The position numbers and the translations under genes are program-made. Shown here piece after piece: positions 43,971-55,800 of a stretch of DNA of 60,000 nucleotides (positions are counted from its first letter, which is position 1; each line of letters begins with the position of its first letter). Under the pieces are notes generated by a model that made no database searches, was not told the DNA's origin, and worked only from the letters and a program-made list of their open reading frames with translations. Source of the stretch: Polytrichum commune (lineage: Eukaryota; Streptophyta; Polytrichopsida; Polytrichales; Polytrichaceae); contig OX485804.1 in NCBI GenBank assembly GCA_950295325.1, positions 9,798,001 to 9,858,000 on the forward strand, given 5' to 3'.

Positions 43971-45179
43971 GTCAAACTTGCCAAGCCACCTATGTGAGTG
44001 GGTCACGCACCCATTGCATACGGGGGCTGATTTCCCCTATTTTGCATGGAAGGGCTCCCTACCCACGATATGAGAGGGGTTGGGTGCACTGGGGATAGGT
44101 TCTTAGTAGGGGCCAAACTACAATAACCAAATCCACACAAATTGTAAACAATTAGTCTAGACATTAGAGGTTCTAAAACTCAAATCACCCTCTCTAGTTG
44201 TCACCAATGATTGCAAGGCAAGTTTTGCAAGTCGACAATGGATAGTGTGGGCCACACATATTCAAATGTTTGATGCGGACATTGCTAAGATCTACATATG
44301 GATTTTGCATCTAATAAGGAAATTTGTTGCAATCTCTTTTGAGTTTTTAGTGAAAGGATCACATATTGGTTGTACCAATGTACTAAATGTATGATTTAGC
44401 TTAGCACTAAAAGCATATTCAGTGTGGCACTGAAAATGGTGGGACGTGTTAATTAATGTGGTCTTTGTGACTTATCATGGAGCACCCAATGTCATATCAT
44501 ACTCTTTGTGGTGGCCACCTAGAACTTGCAAGATTTTTTATGTAGGTTAAATAATGATGATCAATGTGGACCAGAGAAGAGAATAGAAGAAACGCTGACC
44601 ATGCGATCAGCGTGATTGGAATGCCCGTTCAACCCACCCTTGGTATTATACCCTTATCTTATTGATTCAAATATGTAGTGAAGTCTCTGCAACTACATGG
44701 GTTTATGATGCACGAAGATGGTAGATTTTAAGCATTGACATTTCAGGATGTTTGAACAAACCACTTGTCCAAACAAACTCCTTTGGTAAAGTGAGTTGAC
44801 AAAAGTGCAAACTTGATTTTGTGATTTTTCAAACCAATTTAGCAATAGGTTCTACCCATTTCACTAGAATCATGAACCAAGTGTGTTGAATGGACAATCA
44901 ATTCAACTTGAACTTTCAACCAATTTACTACAGGTTGTGAACAATTTCTTGAATTGGTATCCAAATTCACAACCTCACAAAGTGTATAACTTTATTCACA
45001 AAGCACGGTCCATCATGTATAAGATTTTCCTGATCGCTCCCCATGAATAGCTCTACCAAAATTTTGATTGACCTCTCTTATCCAAACTTGGACCATCTTT
45101 GCAGTGGTTGCTTGGATGCATCATCAATGCAACCTAATAATGTTTGATGATTTTGGAGATCATTCCGTTGGACATGGCT
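43971..45179. other. No gene seen; may hold 3' debris of the Tc1-like relic
   Basis: The minus-strand continuation of the transposase relic into this stretch has several stops and no alignable block that I can name. Confidence 0.35.
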
Positions 45180-45790
45180 TTTGATGTGTCCAACTATCTA
45201 TTTTGCAACATTGAGAAATGAACTACATTTTAAGATGGCACCAAGTGTGACATCGTGTGCAATGACTCCCTCACAACCAATTGCAACCACCAAAGATAAA
45301 TGTCAACCCCTTTGAGTTAGACAAATTTGTTGGCATCTTTGTCCTTGTTGAGCCCTTCCAAATTGACATCTTAAACATAAGTTGAAACCAACCTCATCCA
45401 TGTAAACAACATCAAAGATACTACCACCAAGCGCTAATTTTTTTTGACACCATTCTTTACACTCTCTAGGACGTTGTTCATGGTTATAATCATATGGTTC
45501 ATAGTGCATCAACTTGAGGTAAGTCCAACTTGATTTCGAATGGCTTTTGAAAAACAACTAATAAACACATGGCATGGGAATTGAAAAGCTTTATTCAACT
45601 GACGATACAAAGATTTTATAGTGATGTTTAATTTTGCATCAAGCCTTTTTTATTGACCATTGAATATGCTCATCCTGTACAAATGGACAGTGAACATCAC
45701 CTCTATGTTTGGGCACTAATTGACCATTTTCTTCAAAAGCTTTAGCTAGGCTCCTGATAAATTCATAAGGATACATGAAACATTCATTGT
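45180..45790 (-). pseudogene. Tc1/mariner-type DDE transposase relic
   Basis: A minus-strand frame (45303-45557) reads FDVVYMDEVGFNLCLRCQFG then RAQQGQRC, the block around the first catalytic Asp of IS630/Tc1/mariner transposases (hydrophobic-D-E-x-G-F-N-L, then Y/F-G-R-x-x-x-G). After a stop, HLSLVVAIGCEGVIAHD and VTLGA follow in frame (to about 45200), as expected for the next strand of the RNase H-like fold. Upstream, beyond stops, LVPKHRGDVHCPF (about 45690-45730) resembles the linker of the helix-turn-helix region. Second and third catalytic acids are not identified. The copy is inactive. Confidence 0.62.
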
Positions 45791-47389
45791 ATTAGTATAA
45801 GATGAACCCTCGTTAGAAATGGAATGTATGATTCATGAGTGAAGTGCATCATCTACGTGGATGACGAGGCACATCTATTGAAACGAACCATTTTAAAAAA
45901 CTAAAAAAAACTAATAACCCGAACCAGACAAAAGGCTTATTGTAACTCATAACCAACGCCAATTCTAACCTAAATCAATACAAAGCGAATTGTTTCCGCA
46001 TGCTCCCAACTGAGAAACAAATATAGTACAAGAATGAATCGCTCACAACTGAAACCCTAACCACCACAAAACATACCCTTCAACCGAAATATTGTATGAG
46101 GCAATATGAAAGAGAGCAAGTCCAAACAATATGGGTATGTTTCTTAGAGTGGTGCAATGCAAGGGCAACACACATTTCCAACAATAGCATAAACACAAAC
46201 GAACACAAGTGAGTATCAAAACTTGTGAAGAAAGAGATTGCGGAGAATTTGATACACTTCCATAAAAAGGTGTAGCAGTAAGAAAACATAACAAACTTTC
46301 ATGTATGTTGCGTCGTGCAAAAGAGACCTCGAGGCTTGGAACCGTTACAACATCTCGTAAGAGAAACCCGAGCATGCTAGATAATTGGATCAACACACTA
46401 GAGAACTAGAGAGTTGCATCACTACTAGAGTACTAGAGATATATATGTGGGCACACGTAGTCAATTCCAAATTGATTTTATTGTCAGACCTAGTATGAAG
46501 ACAATGTTTGGAGGATCTCACCAACAACTCGATGTTGTGAAATGTGAAAGCAAAGAATGTGAATGACGAGGAGAGAAGTTGAGAACACAAGAATTGCTTG
46601 GTTTGGAAGATTCATGCAGTTGCTAGAGGTAAAGGTCTACTATCATGAAATTGAGGTGTGCCACATGTCAAGTCGGTTTAGAATAATCATGAACCAATTC
46701 AAAAGGTTCGTGAAATAGGTAAGACACTCTGGTAACATGGGTTGGAAGGTTCATGAAGTGGCTTGGAACCTTCATGAACTTGAATTTGCACTTCCATGAA
46801 GTCATCTTACCAGAGGAGTAATAAGGGATGTGTATTTGTTGAGACAAAACATCAAAAAACAGCAACAAAATCAACAACACAACAACCACAATTTTGGATG
46901 TTTGTATTATATTTTTCCAACCACCATATTTGTACGATTTTGCAATCTAACGTTTGTCGTATTGGTGGTTGGAATTGTCCAAAATTCATACATAAATTCA
47001 AATATACTTAAAACTTTATAGTGGAAGAGAACCAATGATAACACTTGCAACTCACGTAGTGTTTGAAGATCCTTTACGAATAATGCTCAATGTTGAGTTA
47101 CACAACTATCCATTCCTTGTTGCAACCTTGAGAGGCATTGGTTTGGAATTCCAAAACATAGTTAATCCCCTTAGGAAGAATCACTAGTCTTACACCTTGT
47201 GCATACTAGGTTTATATAATGTGGGTTTTTAGGATCCACAGCATCCATGTTAGGCATACAATCGAAAACCTTGTGCATGTAGGTTTATGTTTGATTCATC
47301 ACAATTGCACTAATTTTGGGTCTTTGATGCTAATTAGGGGGTCAGATATACTTAACGAAAAAAAGGAATTGAGATGCAAGAGGTTTTGA
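45791..47389. other. No gene supported
   Basis: Open frames on the minus strand at 46043-46396 and 46390-46590 are hydrophobic or Ser-rich with no domain. The region 46640-46800 has 'aaccttcatgaac' and 'ggttcatgaagtgg' in several inverted copies, a small palindromic cluster. Confidence 0.35.
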
Positions 47390-48440
47390 ATGTTTTCATC
47401 TTCGCCTTTTATGGTTGCTATGAATCTATTACCATATATTAGGAGTCATATAAGTGTTTTGACACTTGTAATTAACTTACATGCATATATGGGTAGCATG
47501 TATCACAAATTGCAACATGTCCAATGTCATGTTCCATGGACGGCGCAATGTAGCATGGTTTCATGTGGCCATGTTAGGGGTGTGGTAAAACCTACTCCCT
47601 ATAAGTTTATGGTTGATTCATTGCAAATAGATAAAATATGGGGTCTTTGATATCAACTCCCTGGGCATAAGAGATTCCCAACACTATCACCCTTCAACAT
47701 ACATGGTTCCAACAAATCCTTGACCACTTATAAGTATCGTCACTCTTGTAAGGAAATCATACAAGGACATGTTTCACACATTGTGGCTTCCCAAATATGG
47801 TGTTCCATAGAGAACATATGATGTCATGAATCTTAGCAGCCATGTTAGAGATTTGGTAAAGAACCTAATCCCTATAGTTTTATGGTTGATACATCACAAC
47901 TAATATTAATTTGGGTCTTTGATGTTAAATCTCGGGCATACTTGAGGTAAGTACACCCACATCCAACATCCAACCTAAAACCCAACACCTAAAAAATCTT
48001 GTACAATAAACACATGCTCGATTACAAGGATGTACGTAACATGAACACCAGATATAGGTGTTCGCTCTAGGCCGCCTGGAAATGAAAATTTTTAACCCCC
48101 ATAACTTTTGCATACAATGTTCAAACGACGCATTTAGTAATGCATCGGAACCCTCTTGATCATGCGAAAAAAGAGAAGATGACAACAGAAAGGAAAAAGG
48201 ATGCTCCGCGCTCATTCTTTTGTAGGTCCTAGGTATACTTCACCTCCGGAAAGGATTTCCCAACTCTCTCCTTCACCCTTCAAGCTCACTTGCTTACTGT
48301 ACATGGCTGCAAACGAATCCTTGGCCATACATAAAGGTGTCCTGACTGTTGTAAGGAAATCAAACAGGGGCAGGGTTTCACACACTAACTTAACGTGCGA
48401 CTCGTCTAATCCGGTGTTCCATGGAACGCACAAGGTGTCA
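47390..48440 (+). repeat. Degenerate direct-repeat cluster
   Basis: Blocks 'tgtgttccatgga', 'gccatgttag.g.tttggtaaa', 'ccctata.gtttatggttgat' and 'gggtctttgatgttaa' occur in the same order at 47480-47690 and 47730-47940. The first block recurs at 48412-48430, and parts also at 47200-47340 and 54340-54420. The stretch 47970-48180 is a diverged third copy of the repeat at 58639-59116. Confidence 0.5.
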
Positions 48441-48839
48441 TGGTGAGTAAATTAAAGAGCGGAAAAGCACGGCATTAAATGGCCTTGACGTAAACAGGAA
48501 TCGACTTCGAAGGGAACCTTTGCAGAGCCTGTAAGAAGCAAAGCAAAGCAAAGCAAAGCAAAGGCCAGCCAGCCAGCTAGCCAGCCAGTAGTACTGCAAC
48601 AAAGGGGGGACAATGGCTCCCAGAAATCACAGAAATCTATCCCCATTTGATCGAGTTGCCCGTCAAAATGGGGCGGCTGGCTGGCCGGCCTGCAGGGACT
48701 TAAGTTAGCAGCAGCAGTAGCAGCAGCAGGGACGCTTGCTTCATCGCTTCATCACTCCCTCTCTTCTTACGCCACCGCCATGTCCCCCCCCCCCTCCGCT
48801 TAGCTTATTAGTGGCACCCGATTGTCCTATTCATGTGGG
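48441..48839. other. GC-rich island with microsatellites
   Basis: Holds (AAAGC)5 at about 48537-48562, CCAG/CTAG units at 48565-48588, a 'ggctggctggccggcc' block near 48673-48688 and (CAG)n at 48709-48729. It resembles a plant 5' leader in composition, but I find no coding exon next to it. Confidence 0.3.
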
Positions 48840-50870
48840 TTTTTTACCCTCTACACTTCCATGGTTGTGTAGCCTCTTTTCCTTCTTTTTTTTTAATATT
48901 GAGAGTGGCATTGTCTTCTTGACCAAACTAACATAACCAATGGTTCATCGTCCAAGTGCAGAAGTGATGATCATAACTCTCATCCATGAAGGTCACAATA
49001 GCATTCATAAGTCTCATCCGCGTAGTTTACTGTAGCACCCACGACTCTCATATGCAAAGTTCACTCCACTAGCGACACTCATTTTGTCTTGTTTGTGTTG
49101 GTTACCAATCTAGAGTTCCATGGTTGTGTAGCCTCTTTTCCTTTATTTTTATTTTTATTTTTATTTTAAATATTGAGAGTGGCATCACCTTCTTAACCAA
49201 ACTAACATAACCAATGGCTCATCATCCAAGTGCATAAGTGATGATCATAACTCTCATCCGTGAAGGTCACTATAGCATTCATAAGTCTCATCCACGTAGT
49301 TTACTGTAGCACCCACGACTCTCATCTACAGAGTTCACTCTACCAGTGACACTCATTTTGTCCTATTCATGTTGGTTCCCATCTAGAGATCCATGGTTGT
49401 GTAGCCTCTTTTCCTTTATTTTTATTTTTATTTTAAATATTGAGAGTGGCATCACCTTCTTAACCAAACTAACATAACCAATGGCTCATCATCCAAGTGC
49501 ATAAGTGATGATCATATAAGTCTCATCCGTGAAGGTCACAATAGCATTCATAAGTCTCATCCACGAAGTTCACTGTAGCACCCACGACTCTCATATGCAA
49601 AGTTCACTCCACTAGCAACACTCATTTTGTCCTGTTCGTGTTGGTTACCATCTAGAGTTCCATGGTTGTGTAGCTTTTTTTCTTTATAATATATATTGAG
49701 AGTGGCATCATCTTCTTGACCAAACTAACAGAACCAATGGCTCATCATCCAAGTGCAGAAGTGATGATCATAACTCTCATCCATGAAGGTCATAATAACA
49801 TTCATAAGTTTCATCCACTTAGTTCACAATAGCACCCATAACTCTCATTTGCAAAGTTCACTCTCCTAGCGACACTCAGGTTGTCCTATTCGTGTTAATT
49901 ACCATCTAGAGCTCCATGGTTGTGTTATTTTTATATTTTTTTATATTGAGAGTAATATCATCTTCTTAACCAAACTATCATAACCAATGACTCATCATCC
50001 GAGTGTAGAAGTGATGATCATAACTCTCATCCATGAAGGTCACAATAACATTCATAAGTCTCATTCACATAGTTCACAATAGCACCCATAACTCTCATAT
50101 GCAGAGTTCACTCCGCTAGCAATACTCATTTTTTGTCCCATTCATATTGGTTCCAATCTAGAGTTTCATGTTGTATAGCTTTTTATTAAGAATAACATCA
50201 ACTTCTTGATAAAAATAACATAACCAATGGCTTATCATCCAAGTGCATAAGTGATAATCAAACTCTCATCCATGAAGGTCACAATAGCAATCATATATCT
50301 CATCCACATGGTTCACAATAGTACCCACAACTCTCATATGCAGAGTTCACTCTGCTAGCAACACTCATTTTGTCCTATTCGCTAGAGTTCCATGGTTGTA
50401 TACCTTTTTATTAAGAATAACATCAACTTCTTGATAAAAATAACATAACTAATGGTTCATGCAAGAGCAAAAGGATGATTATAATTTCATCCGCGGAGGT
50501 CACAATAGCACCCATAAGTCTCATCCACATACTTCATTATAGCATTTATAATTCGCATTCACATAGTTCACAATAACACATGTAACTCGCATTCACATAG
50601 TTCACAATAACACATGTAACTCTCATCCACATAGTTCACAATAACATCTATAACTCGCATCCACATAGCTCACAGTAGCACCCATAGCTCTCATCCATGT
50701 AGTTCACAATAACAACTACAACTCTCATCCGCAGAGTTCACTCCGCTAGCGACACTAATTTTTTGTCCCATTCGTATTGGTTACAATCTAGAGTTCCACA
50801 TTTGTATAGCCTTTTTGTTGAGGATAACATCAACTTCTCAATTAAAATAACATAACCAATGGCTCATCAG
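48840..50870 (+). repeat. Satellite-like array, ~225-406-bp units with ~40-bp sub-repeats
   Basis: The landmark 'ccatggttgtgtagc' recurs, with decay, at 48859, 49118, 49391, 49660, 49914, 50165, 50390 and 50796 (spacings 259, 273, 269, 254, 251, 225, 406). Each unit contains 'accaatggctcatcatccaa', then several ~40-bp sub-repeats of the form 'aactctcatccacatagttc' plus 'acaatagcaccc'. The last long spacing (50390-50796) is due to extra sub-repeats at 50520-50740. No frame crosses the array. Confidence 0.92.
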
Positions 50871-50875
50871 TCCGT

Positions 50876-51110
50876 GATGGCCCTAAAATACCAAGTGATA
50901 GTGGAGAGGTACCCAATTTCCAAATGAAGTGGTTGGCAATTCGATTCTTGTTGTGAAATCTTCTCTCTACTTGACGGAAAAAACTAGCTCGGTAGGTAGG
51001 AAGCCAAAAGCCCACCCGCCACAAGGTAGGCAGTAAAGCCCACCTTGCACCAAGAGGATTCTTGAGCAGGATAGGGCCAACGGGCTCAAATTCACATTGG
51101 ATTGCCCAAC
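50876..51110 (+). mobile_element. SINE-like element, copy 1
   Basis: It aligns over ~235 bp with 52452-52690. Near the 5' end it has 'agtgatagtggagagg' and, ~40 bp on, GGCAATTCGATTC, which resembles a Pol III B box (GGTTCGANTCC). A tRNA-derived SINE is the best explanation. It sits at the edge of the satellite array. The tail is AT-rich ('tatttatatattcatt') and no duplication is clear. Confidence 0.5.
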
Positions 51111-51279
51111 ATTGCTTATTTATATATTCATTTAATAAGTAACCCACAATATGAGGAAAAATTGGTGTATCTGCAATATTGGAACCTAATGTAAACCCTT
51201 ACTAAAACATATGCACAACGTTGTATGCACATCAAGGAGTAAGAAACAAGGTAGACAACCTTTATCGGCTACTACTTTT
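51111..51279. other. Spacer
   Basis: Nothing recognised apart from a short 'ttggaacctaatgtaaaccc' shared with 33740 and 34345. Confidence 0.3.
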
Positions 51280-51640
51280 TTATTATAACTCTCTATTTGA
51301 GTGGTATGTGGTTAGGTGCAGCTCCAAAAACGAATACCGAAAGACAAGTGTTCAACAAAGATTGGATATGTGCTCAAAATATGGTAACCATTCTAGGCTC
51401 AACAGTCAACATAAATGAGAGAAGACTAGGAAGGTGCTATATCACCATTTAATGAGCATGAGAACTTCTCACTTTGAAAATGAATAAGATACCTATACGA
51501 GATCCGGATTGCCAAGGAATGTGGCTATGGCCTCAATTTGGATTTGCTAACCATCTCATACTAATCCACATGTATCATACCCGAAGAGAAGTGGGCTAGT
51601 TGGGGGAAAAAAGTAACCATTTAAGACCCATCTACGTTAA
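51280..51640 (+). repeat. F3-family element
   Basis: 'tttgagtggtatgtggttag' opens it, and 'cgaagagaagtgggctagttg' lies near its end. The order of blocks is as at 7425-7790. Confidence 0.65.
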
Positions 51641-52007
51641 GTTACTTGTTTGGAAGTGATGATGTTCTCCACAAATGGTAAACCACACTACAATTGGTGT
51701 GGCTATGGCCAACTTCCGGCAATGGATTTGGCATCGGCATGGTCACGGCCGGGGGTGGAGTTCTAATTAGTGTGGGCTTTCGAAAAGCGGGACTCCTCAA
51801 CTGACAGATCATTGAGGAAGCAACTGCAGCAGCAGCAGCTTCATGAGCCGGCCTTGTTGATAAGTTAGGCCATCGGTTTTATGTGTACGTATCAGCCTCA
51901 GTCTCCGGGGAGATGTTTGGGCATAATTGGGTTGAGATCCATGTGTTTCCAAGTCCAACCGGTTAACACGTCGACATGTTTTGGTTTCTCTTTGTGAAAT
52001 GGGTCTA

Positions 52008-52428
52008 AGGTAGAAATACCATAACCCGTGAAAATAAGGTGATTTGCATTGAAGATCTGGTCTGACAATCATGAGATAATTTTCCAAGATAGACGAGAAG
52101 GATTCATGAAGAATGCAAGTTGTTTCATATTTTTTTGCCCTGTACAAAAAATGCTACAATTTTTCAAAGTGGAAAGTTGTCCAAACCCCTACTCGTTCAC
52201 TAGATTCTCCCCACACTGAACACGGTAATCCGCATTTCCATACAGAACATCGCCTAAATCAGTTACCTCATGAGTACATTAACACTTGACTCCCATTGGT
52301 TACACTAAGTATACATGCATTGAAGTTGCCGCCGAGCCATGATCGGTTTTAGAAATGACACTTCACCATTATGACAGCGGTCTAGTGCACGGCTAGAGGG
52401 TGGTTAACGGGTTATGGGATTTCTACCT
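52008..52428 (+). mobile_element. TIR element with TA flanks, 421 bp, inside R1
   Basis: The left end AGGTAGAAATACCATAACC and the right end (reverse complement AGGTAGAAATCCCATAACC) match over ~22 bp. TA lies on both sides (52006-52007, 52429-52430), and R1 continues across the joint. A TA duplication suggests Tc1/mariner-type mobilisation. Non-coding. Confidence 0.75.
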
Positions 52429-52451
52429 TATATCCTATGAAATCCACTTTA

Positions 52452-52690
52452 CATAGGTCTGAGATGACCCTAAACTACCGGATGACAGTGGAGAGGGACC
52501 CAAAGTCGAACGGAGGGGTTGGCAGTTCGATTCTCGGTTGTGAAATCCTCTCTTGACTTGACGGAGAAACCAAGAACCCACCCAACGCAAGGTAGGCAGT
52601 AAACCCCACCATGCACCAAGGGGAGTCTTGTGCAAGGTAGGACCAACGGACTCAAATTCACGTCAGACTGCCCGACGTTGCACAGTAGTA
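52452..52690 (+). mobile_element. SINE-like element, copy 2, inside R1
   Basis: Better preserved than copy 1: 'gatgacagtggagaggg' then GGCAGTTCGATTCTC, an acceptable B box. The body has 'gacttgacggagaaacc', 'caaggtaggcagtaaa' and a 3' part 'gactgcccgacgttgcac'. The flanks 'cactttacata' and 'cactctataaa' may be a diverged duplication. Because R1 brackets it, the limits are known to within ~10 bp. Confidence 0.55.
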
Positions 52691-52805
52691 TTGTTATTGT
52701 TTCACTCTATAAATGATCGATAATTTTCCTGAAGCCTTGAACATCAACTGGTTATTTTTCAAACTCAACCGGCTCATTTGTGACTAGCAGCCAATTCTCC
52801 CCGTT

Positions 52806-55800
52806 CATTGATGAGCTTCCATCCCATTCGGTAAGCATGTTAAGTGAAGTCAAGGTTAAGTCAAGGTTAAGTTAAGGTTAAGCTGGGATGAAAATCTCTG
52901 AGGGGACAAATTGATTTGGCATGGGAATGGGGATTTTCTGATTGTGTGTGGTCAGCTTAAGATCTCAGTGGCCAGGCTGGTGTGGAAGAGGACTTTCTAG
53001 TTTGACCGGCATGTGGACCGTGGGGCCAAACTATAATAGAGTTATTGGTGCAATCACGCATACTATGAAACCATGGGTTTATGAAACTTAACCCTTAAGT
53101 TCCCAAGCAATCCATCTTTGGTTGATGGATAATTCATGCCCTACATTGACCCCACCTAAGTCATTTATATGTAATCAAAACATCAAGCCAACATGGATAT
53201 CTACCCATAGACACATGAGTCGTGCAATTTGGAAATGATTAGAATGTGAGTGAAAATAAATAAATGTCAAAGTGGGGAGTGGTCGTGTTTATGTTGCGTT
53301 GGGAGCTCATGTGAGGGTTGTTTTCTCCTATCGATGGTTGCCACTCCAATGCAAACTTTGCATGAGCACGAGGGTTGTTTTATTTTTAGTAAAAGTGGAT
53401 TTTTGTTGACGTTCGTGTAAAACAACCTTTGTGCTCACATCGACCGTCCATTTGAACTTTTTGGACACCATCTGCTTTTCAGGGAAGTCTTTGCATATAT
53501 TTGGTTAGAACACATGGCACAATTTACATATTTCAAAACCAAGTTGGCTAGTATGATGTGGTTTGCACATTTTGCATGAGAAGTTTTGCAAATGCTCATA
53601 TATTGAGTCGTTCCCATCTACGAGGTCACATGAGCACTCTGTTCCATTTTCAAGTGAATTTGATTGGTCAGAGGGTCATTTTTTGGGGACAAAACATGAC
53701 ATTTTCTTGTGCATCCCTTCCTTCGATGGTTATAATATGCAAATTTAAAGGGTTATTCTTGCCCATTTCACCCCTTGAAATAGCCCATCTCCCATGTTTC
53801 AAGATCCTACAGATAAGTTCCATATTAACCTTGAAACTCGTCGGTGAGAATTATACAACCAATATTGAGTGCACAAACAACAACTCTTTCACGGGCTTGG
53901 GAAGTTAGGGGTTAACACAAATTCACCATGTTTTCTTGATGCCTACCATAGACAAAGGAATGGTATCGGGCTATTAAAATTTGGTTTTCTGCTTGTCCTA
54001 CTAGGGCGGGTGGACCAAGCGAGCCTTGCATAGGCCTTTCTAGGGTTCATGACCCTTTCTAAGGTTCATGGGCTACCCTATTATTGATTCTAAAATTCTC
54101 TCACAATTTGAGAGGTGGAAACATGAGGTCCCAAAAATTTCAGCCAACTTTCACAATAGGTTTCGATACACAATGAGCTAACAACCTATTAACAATTTTG
54201 TTGCTCAAAGAAGGATCAAACCCATACTTTAGTCCCTCTTTGAGAGGCTTTATGGACAACACTATTAAAGTTGGGTCATCTATCGAAATGGAGAGAGGGG
54301 TTTACCACATACAAGCATCACCCTCTTCCATCCAACATAAAAACATGACTCCCTTATAGATTTGTGGTTGATTCATCTCTATTGACTTGAACTATACTTA
54401 TTTGGGGTCTAAAAAGCTAGTTTCAAATCAACTATAAATAATAAACTTTGTGTGGCATATCATTTCCTGATTTCTACATTGGATGAATGAGAGGTGCATT
54501 CATATGCAAATATTTTCTCATTTCGAAACTTCATTTAGTAGCACTTACTTAATGGTCAAATTGCACCTTATGTAATATGACTCTCAAATTTTGATTACAT
54601 AAGAGTCAAACTTTACTCAAAAACTTGGGCTTCAAAACACCCATGAATGCACTTTACTTTTAACCTCGAGATTGGACCCATATACTCGAAGATCGGTTTC
54701 TCAAATTAGGAGTGTTTTTATTATTGGGGACCAACAAGATTTGGTTGGAGAGTGATGTCACATAAGCAAGACTTCACTTTATTATATCCGGATATGCATA
54801 CTGGCTAGTGAGAGATGACTCCAATCAGAGGTTGGCATGAATGAGGGGTGTTTCCTCCTTGATCAAAGTCACAAGCTCATCATGTAAGTCCCTCATGTCC
54901 TCGTGTAAAATGTTAGGCCCATAATTTTATTATTGACAAATAGGATTGCTCAATTTTGGGGTTTGTTTGGTGTTGGACACGAGTCAAACCACCCCTAAGT
55001 ACATATCCCTCTTCCATGCCAAAAAGATTTAGAAAAGGAAGGGAAACAAGATCCAAATGACGACAAAAGTGAAGTATTCTATGGCCCCATGCTTCAAGTG
55101 CAAACTTGTGATTGCACTAGTGCAAAGGAGAAATGCACTTGAAGAAGGTTGCTTTCTTATACGTGTGTGCACACCCACCTTTCATTTCTTGAGCATCTAG
55201 ATAATTGTTGTGCTGACTAACTTACTTGGCGGCCACGTCTCATTCTCAAGCATCCAAGTGTTGTAGTGACTATCTTATTTGGGAGGCGCTAATAGGTTGC
55301 TTGCTATGGGCGACTATCCACATGTTTGGTTCAAGTTCACATGAAAGTGACACTTCCTTCCCATGGCTGACATGGGTAAATGAACAAAAAACTTATACAT
55401 TGTTTTCTCTATTCTCCTCTTTTGCTAAGCCTATGTTATTTGAAAATAAAAACAAATGCCTTGAAACCATCTCAAATTGTGACCCAACAAACTAAGTGCA
55501 TTCTTTAAAGTTGTTGGCATATGTGAAAAATAGAATCCCCAAAACACAACAATTTGGATAATGTGGCATGTTGCAAAATTGATGTAAGTTTATAAATTTA
55601 AACATAAACATATATAAACACACACACACACACACACACATATCAATTGGCAAGGCTAATACAAAGCATGAGGTGTTGTTTGAAACATATTATAACCTTG
55701 GAAAAGCATGATCAAACATGAGTAGAGAAACCCTTATGCTTTTGCAATGCAATAAATATTCTCTTTGTTTGACTTCTAGAATTGGCATTGACCAGTTTAA

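Larger units (their letters stand above)
51900..52805 (+). repeat. R1 element split by two insertions
   Basis: R1 pieces are 51900-52007 ('cggggagatgtttgggcat' onward), 52429-52451 ('tatcctatgaaatcc') and about 52705-52805 ('gataattttcctgaagcc' to 'ccaattctccccg'). Together they rebuild one R1 in order. Confidence 0.75.

Noticed and set aside
46043-46396. 117-codon minus-strand frame, Leu/Ser/Cys-rich
   Set aside because: It looks like a membrane protein only because of T-rich codons; no family resemblance and no neighbouring exons.
52452-52530. Possible genuine tRNA gene
   Set aside because: Only the B-box region is tRNA-like; acceptor and anticodon stems do not form by eye and the homology with 50876-51110 continues far past tRNA length.
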